Below, piece after piece: positions 63,864 through 64,000 of a stretch of 64,000 nt of DNA. The translations under genes and the position numbers were made by a program. The stretch's first letter is position 1; each line of letters starts with the position of its first letter. Under the pieces are notes generated by a model. The model made no database searches, was not told where the DNA came from, and was given only the letters and a program-made list of their open reading frames with translations. This stretch comes from Symbiodinium natans (lineage: Eukaryota; Sar; Dinophyceae; Suessiales; Symbiodiniaceae). The stretch spans positions 62,001 to 126,000 of the forward strand of contig CAJNDS010000069.1 in NCBI GenBank assembly GCA_905221605.1, read 5' to 3'.

Positions 63864-64000
63864 TACTTGGAGGTTCATGGTATGTATTAACTAATTATAA
63901 AACTGTACTTATAACTGTAATTGTAACCATGTTAGGGCACATAAGGGGCTTATAAGTGGGTTACAAGTACATGTATAATTGGTGAATAAGTACCATGAGC
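63864..64000. mobile_element. Family B copy 4, cut by the window edge
   Basis: The left end TACTTGGAGGTTCATGGTAT, the inner arm CTAATTATAAAACTGTACTT and the right arm TACATGTATAATTGGT followed by GTACCATGA match the copy at 8748. The last bases of the right terminal repeat are outside the window. Confidence 0.85.

Noticed and set aside
1-64000. Dinoflagellate spliced-leader, 5S rRNA or spliceosomal RNA gene
   Set aside because: I looked by eye for the spliced-leader core CCATTTTGGCTCAAG and for familiar 5S and U-RNA motifs and saw none. A covariance search could overturn this.

Overview
This window looks like gene-poor nuclear DNA of a eukaryote. I recognise no protein or RNA gene in 64 kb. 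The dominant signal is the plant/alga/alveolate-type telomere heptamer TTTAGGG (CCCTAAA on the other strand). It occurs as on the order of a hundred short interstitial blocks, in both orientations, from one end of the window to the other. The open frames are short (150 codons at most) and mostly either run through repeats or have an equally long shadow on the other strand. A photosynthetic protist or relative with TTTAGGG telomeres (dinoflagellate, chromerid, other alga) fits best. That assignment is inference from the telomere type, the mid-range base composition and the repeat richness, not from any marker gene.

Three further layers sit between the telomeric blocks. (1) There are several families of short foldback (MITE-like) elements, about 70-160 bp, with terminal inverted repeats. 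Family A (TTGGGATGTTCCCCC ends) has 7 copies, B (CTTGGAGGTTCATG ends) 4, C (GGGTTTCCGAAAT-like ends) about 8, D (GGTCA-TTCTCAAAAT ends) 3-4, and E, F, H and I have 2 each, plus single foldbacks. Some carry a telomeric block inside them, and one sits inside a telomeric block, so the two kinds of sequence invade each other. (2) Long homopolymer G or C tracts occur, up to 81 G in a row at 38673-38753. (3) Telomere-derived minisatellites have drifted to other unit lengths (8, 9, 11, 16 and 60 bp).

Region by region: 1-48.9 kb is a mosaic of telomeric blocks, MITEs, microsatellites and 0.3-1 kb of unrecognised unique sequence. 48.9-49.5 kb holds a 65-bp direct repeat and a weak minus-strand reading frame. 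49569-51017 is a clean 164-bp tandem satellite of almost nine copies. 51050-53776 is the most unusual locus. It is a 2.7-kb block bounded by matching terminal inverted repeats and filled with two kinds of palindromic array: about fifteen ~90-bp units with a central palindrome, then two blocks of six 26-bp XhoI-centred palindromes at an almost exact 52-bp period. The spacers there are themselves ordered and partly mirrored, and the whole is arranged as a larger inverted structure. 53.8-60.2 kb returns to the mosaic. 60236-60925 is a second foldback, built from a 32-bp unit repeated in opposite orientations. 61-64 kb is mosaic again and ends inside a family B element cut by the window edge.

No operon, pathway or gene cooperation can be described. 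The coherent story is one of repeat dynamics: telomere-repeat seeding, MITE insertion, palindrome amplification and minisatellite drift.
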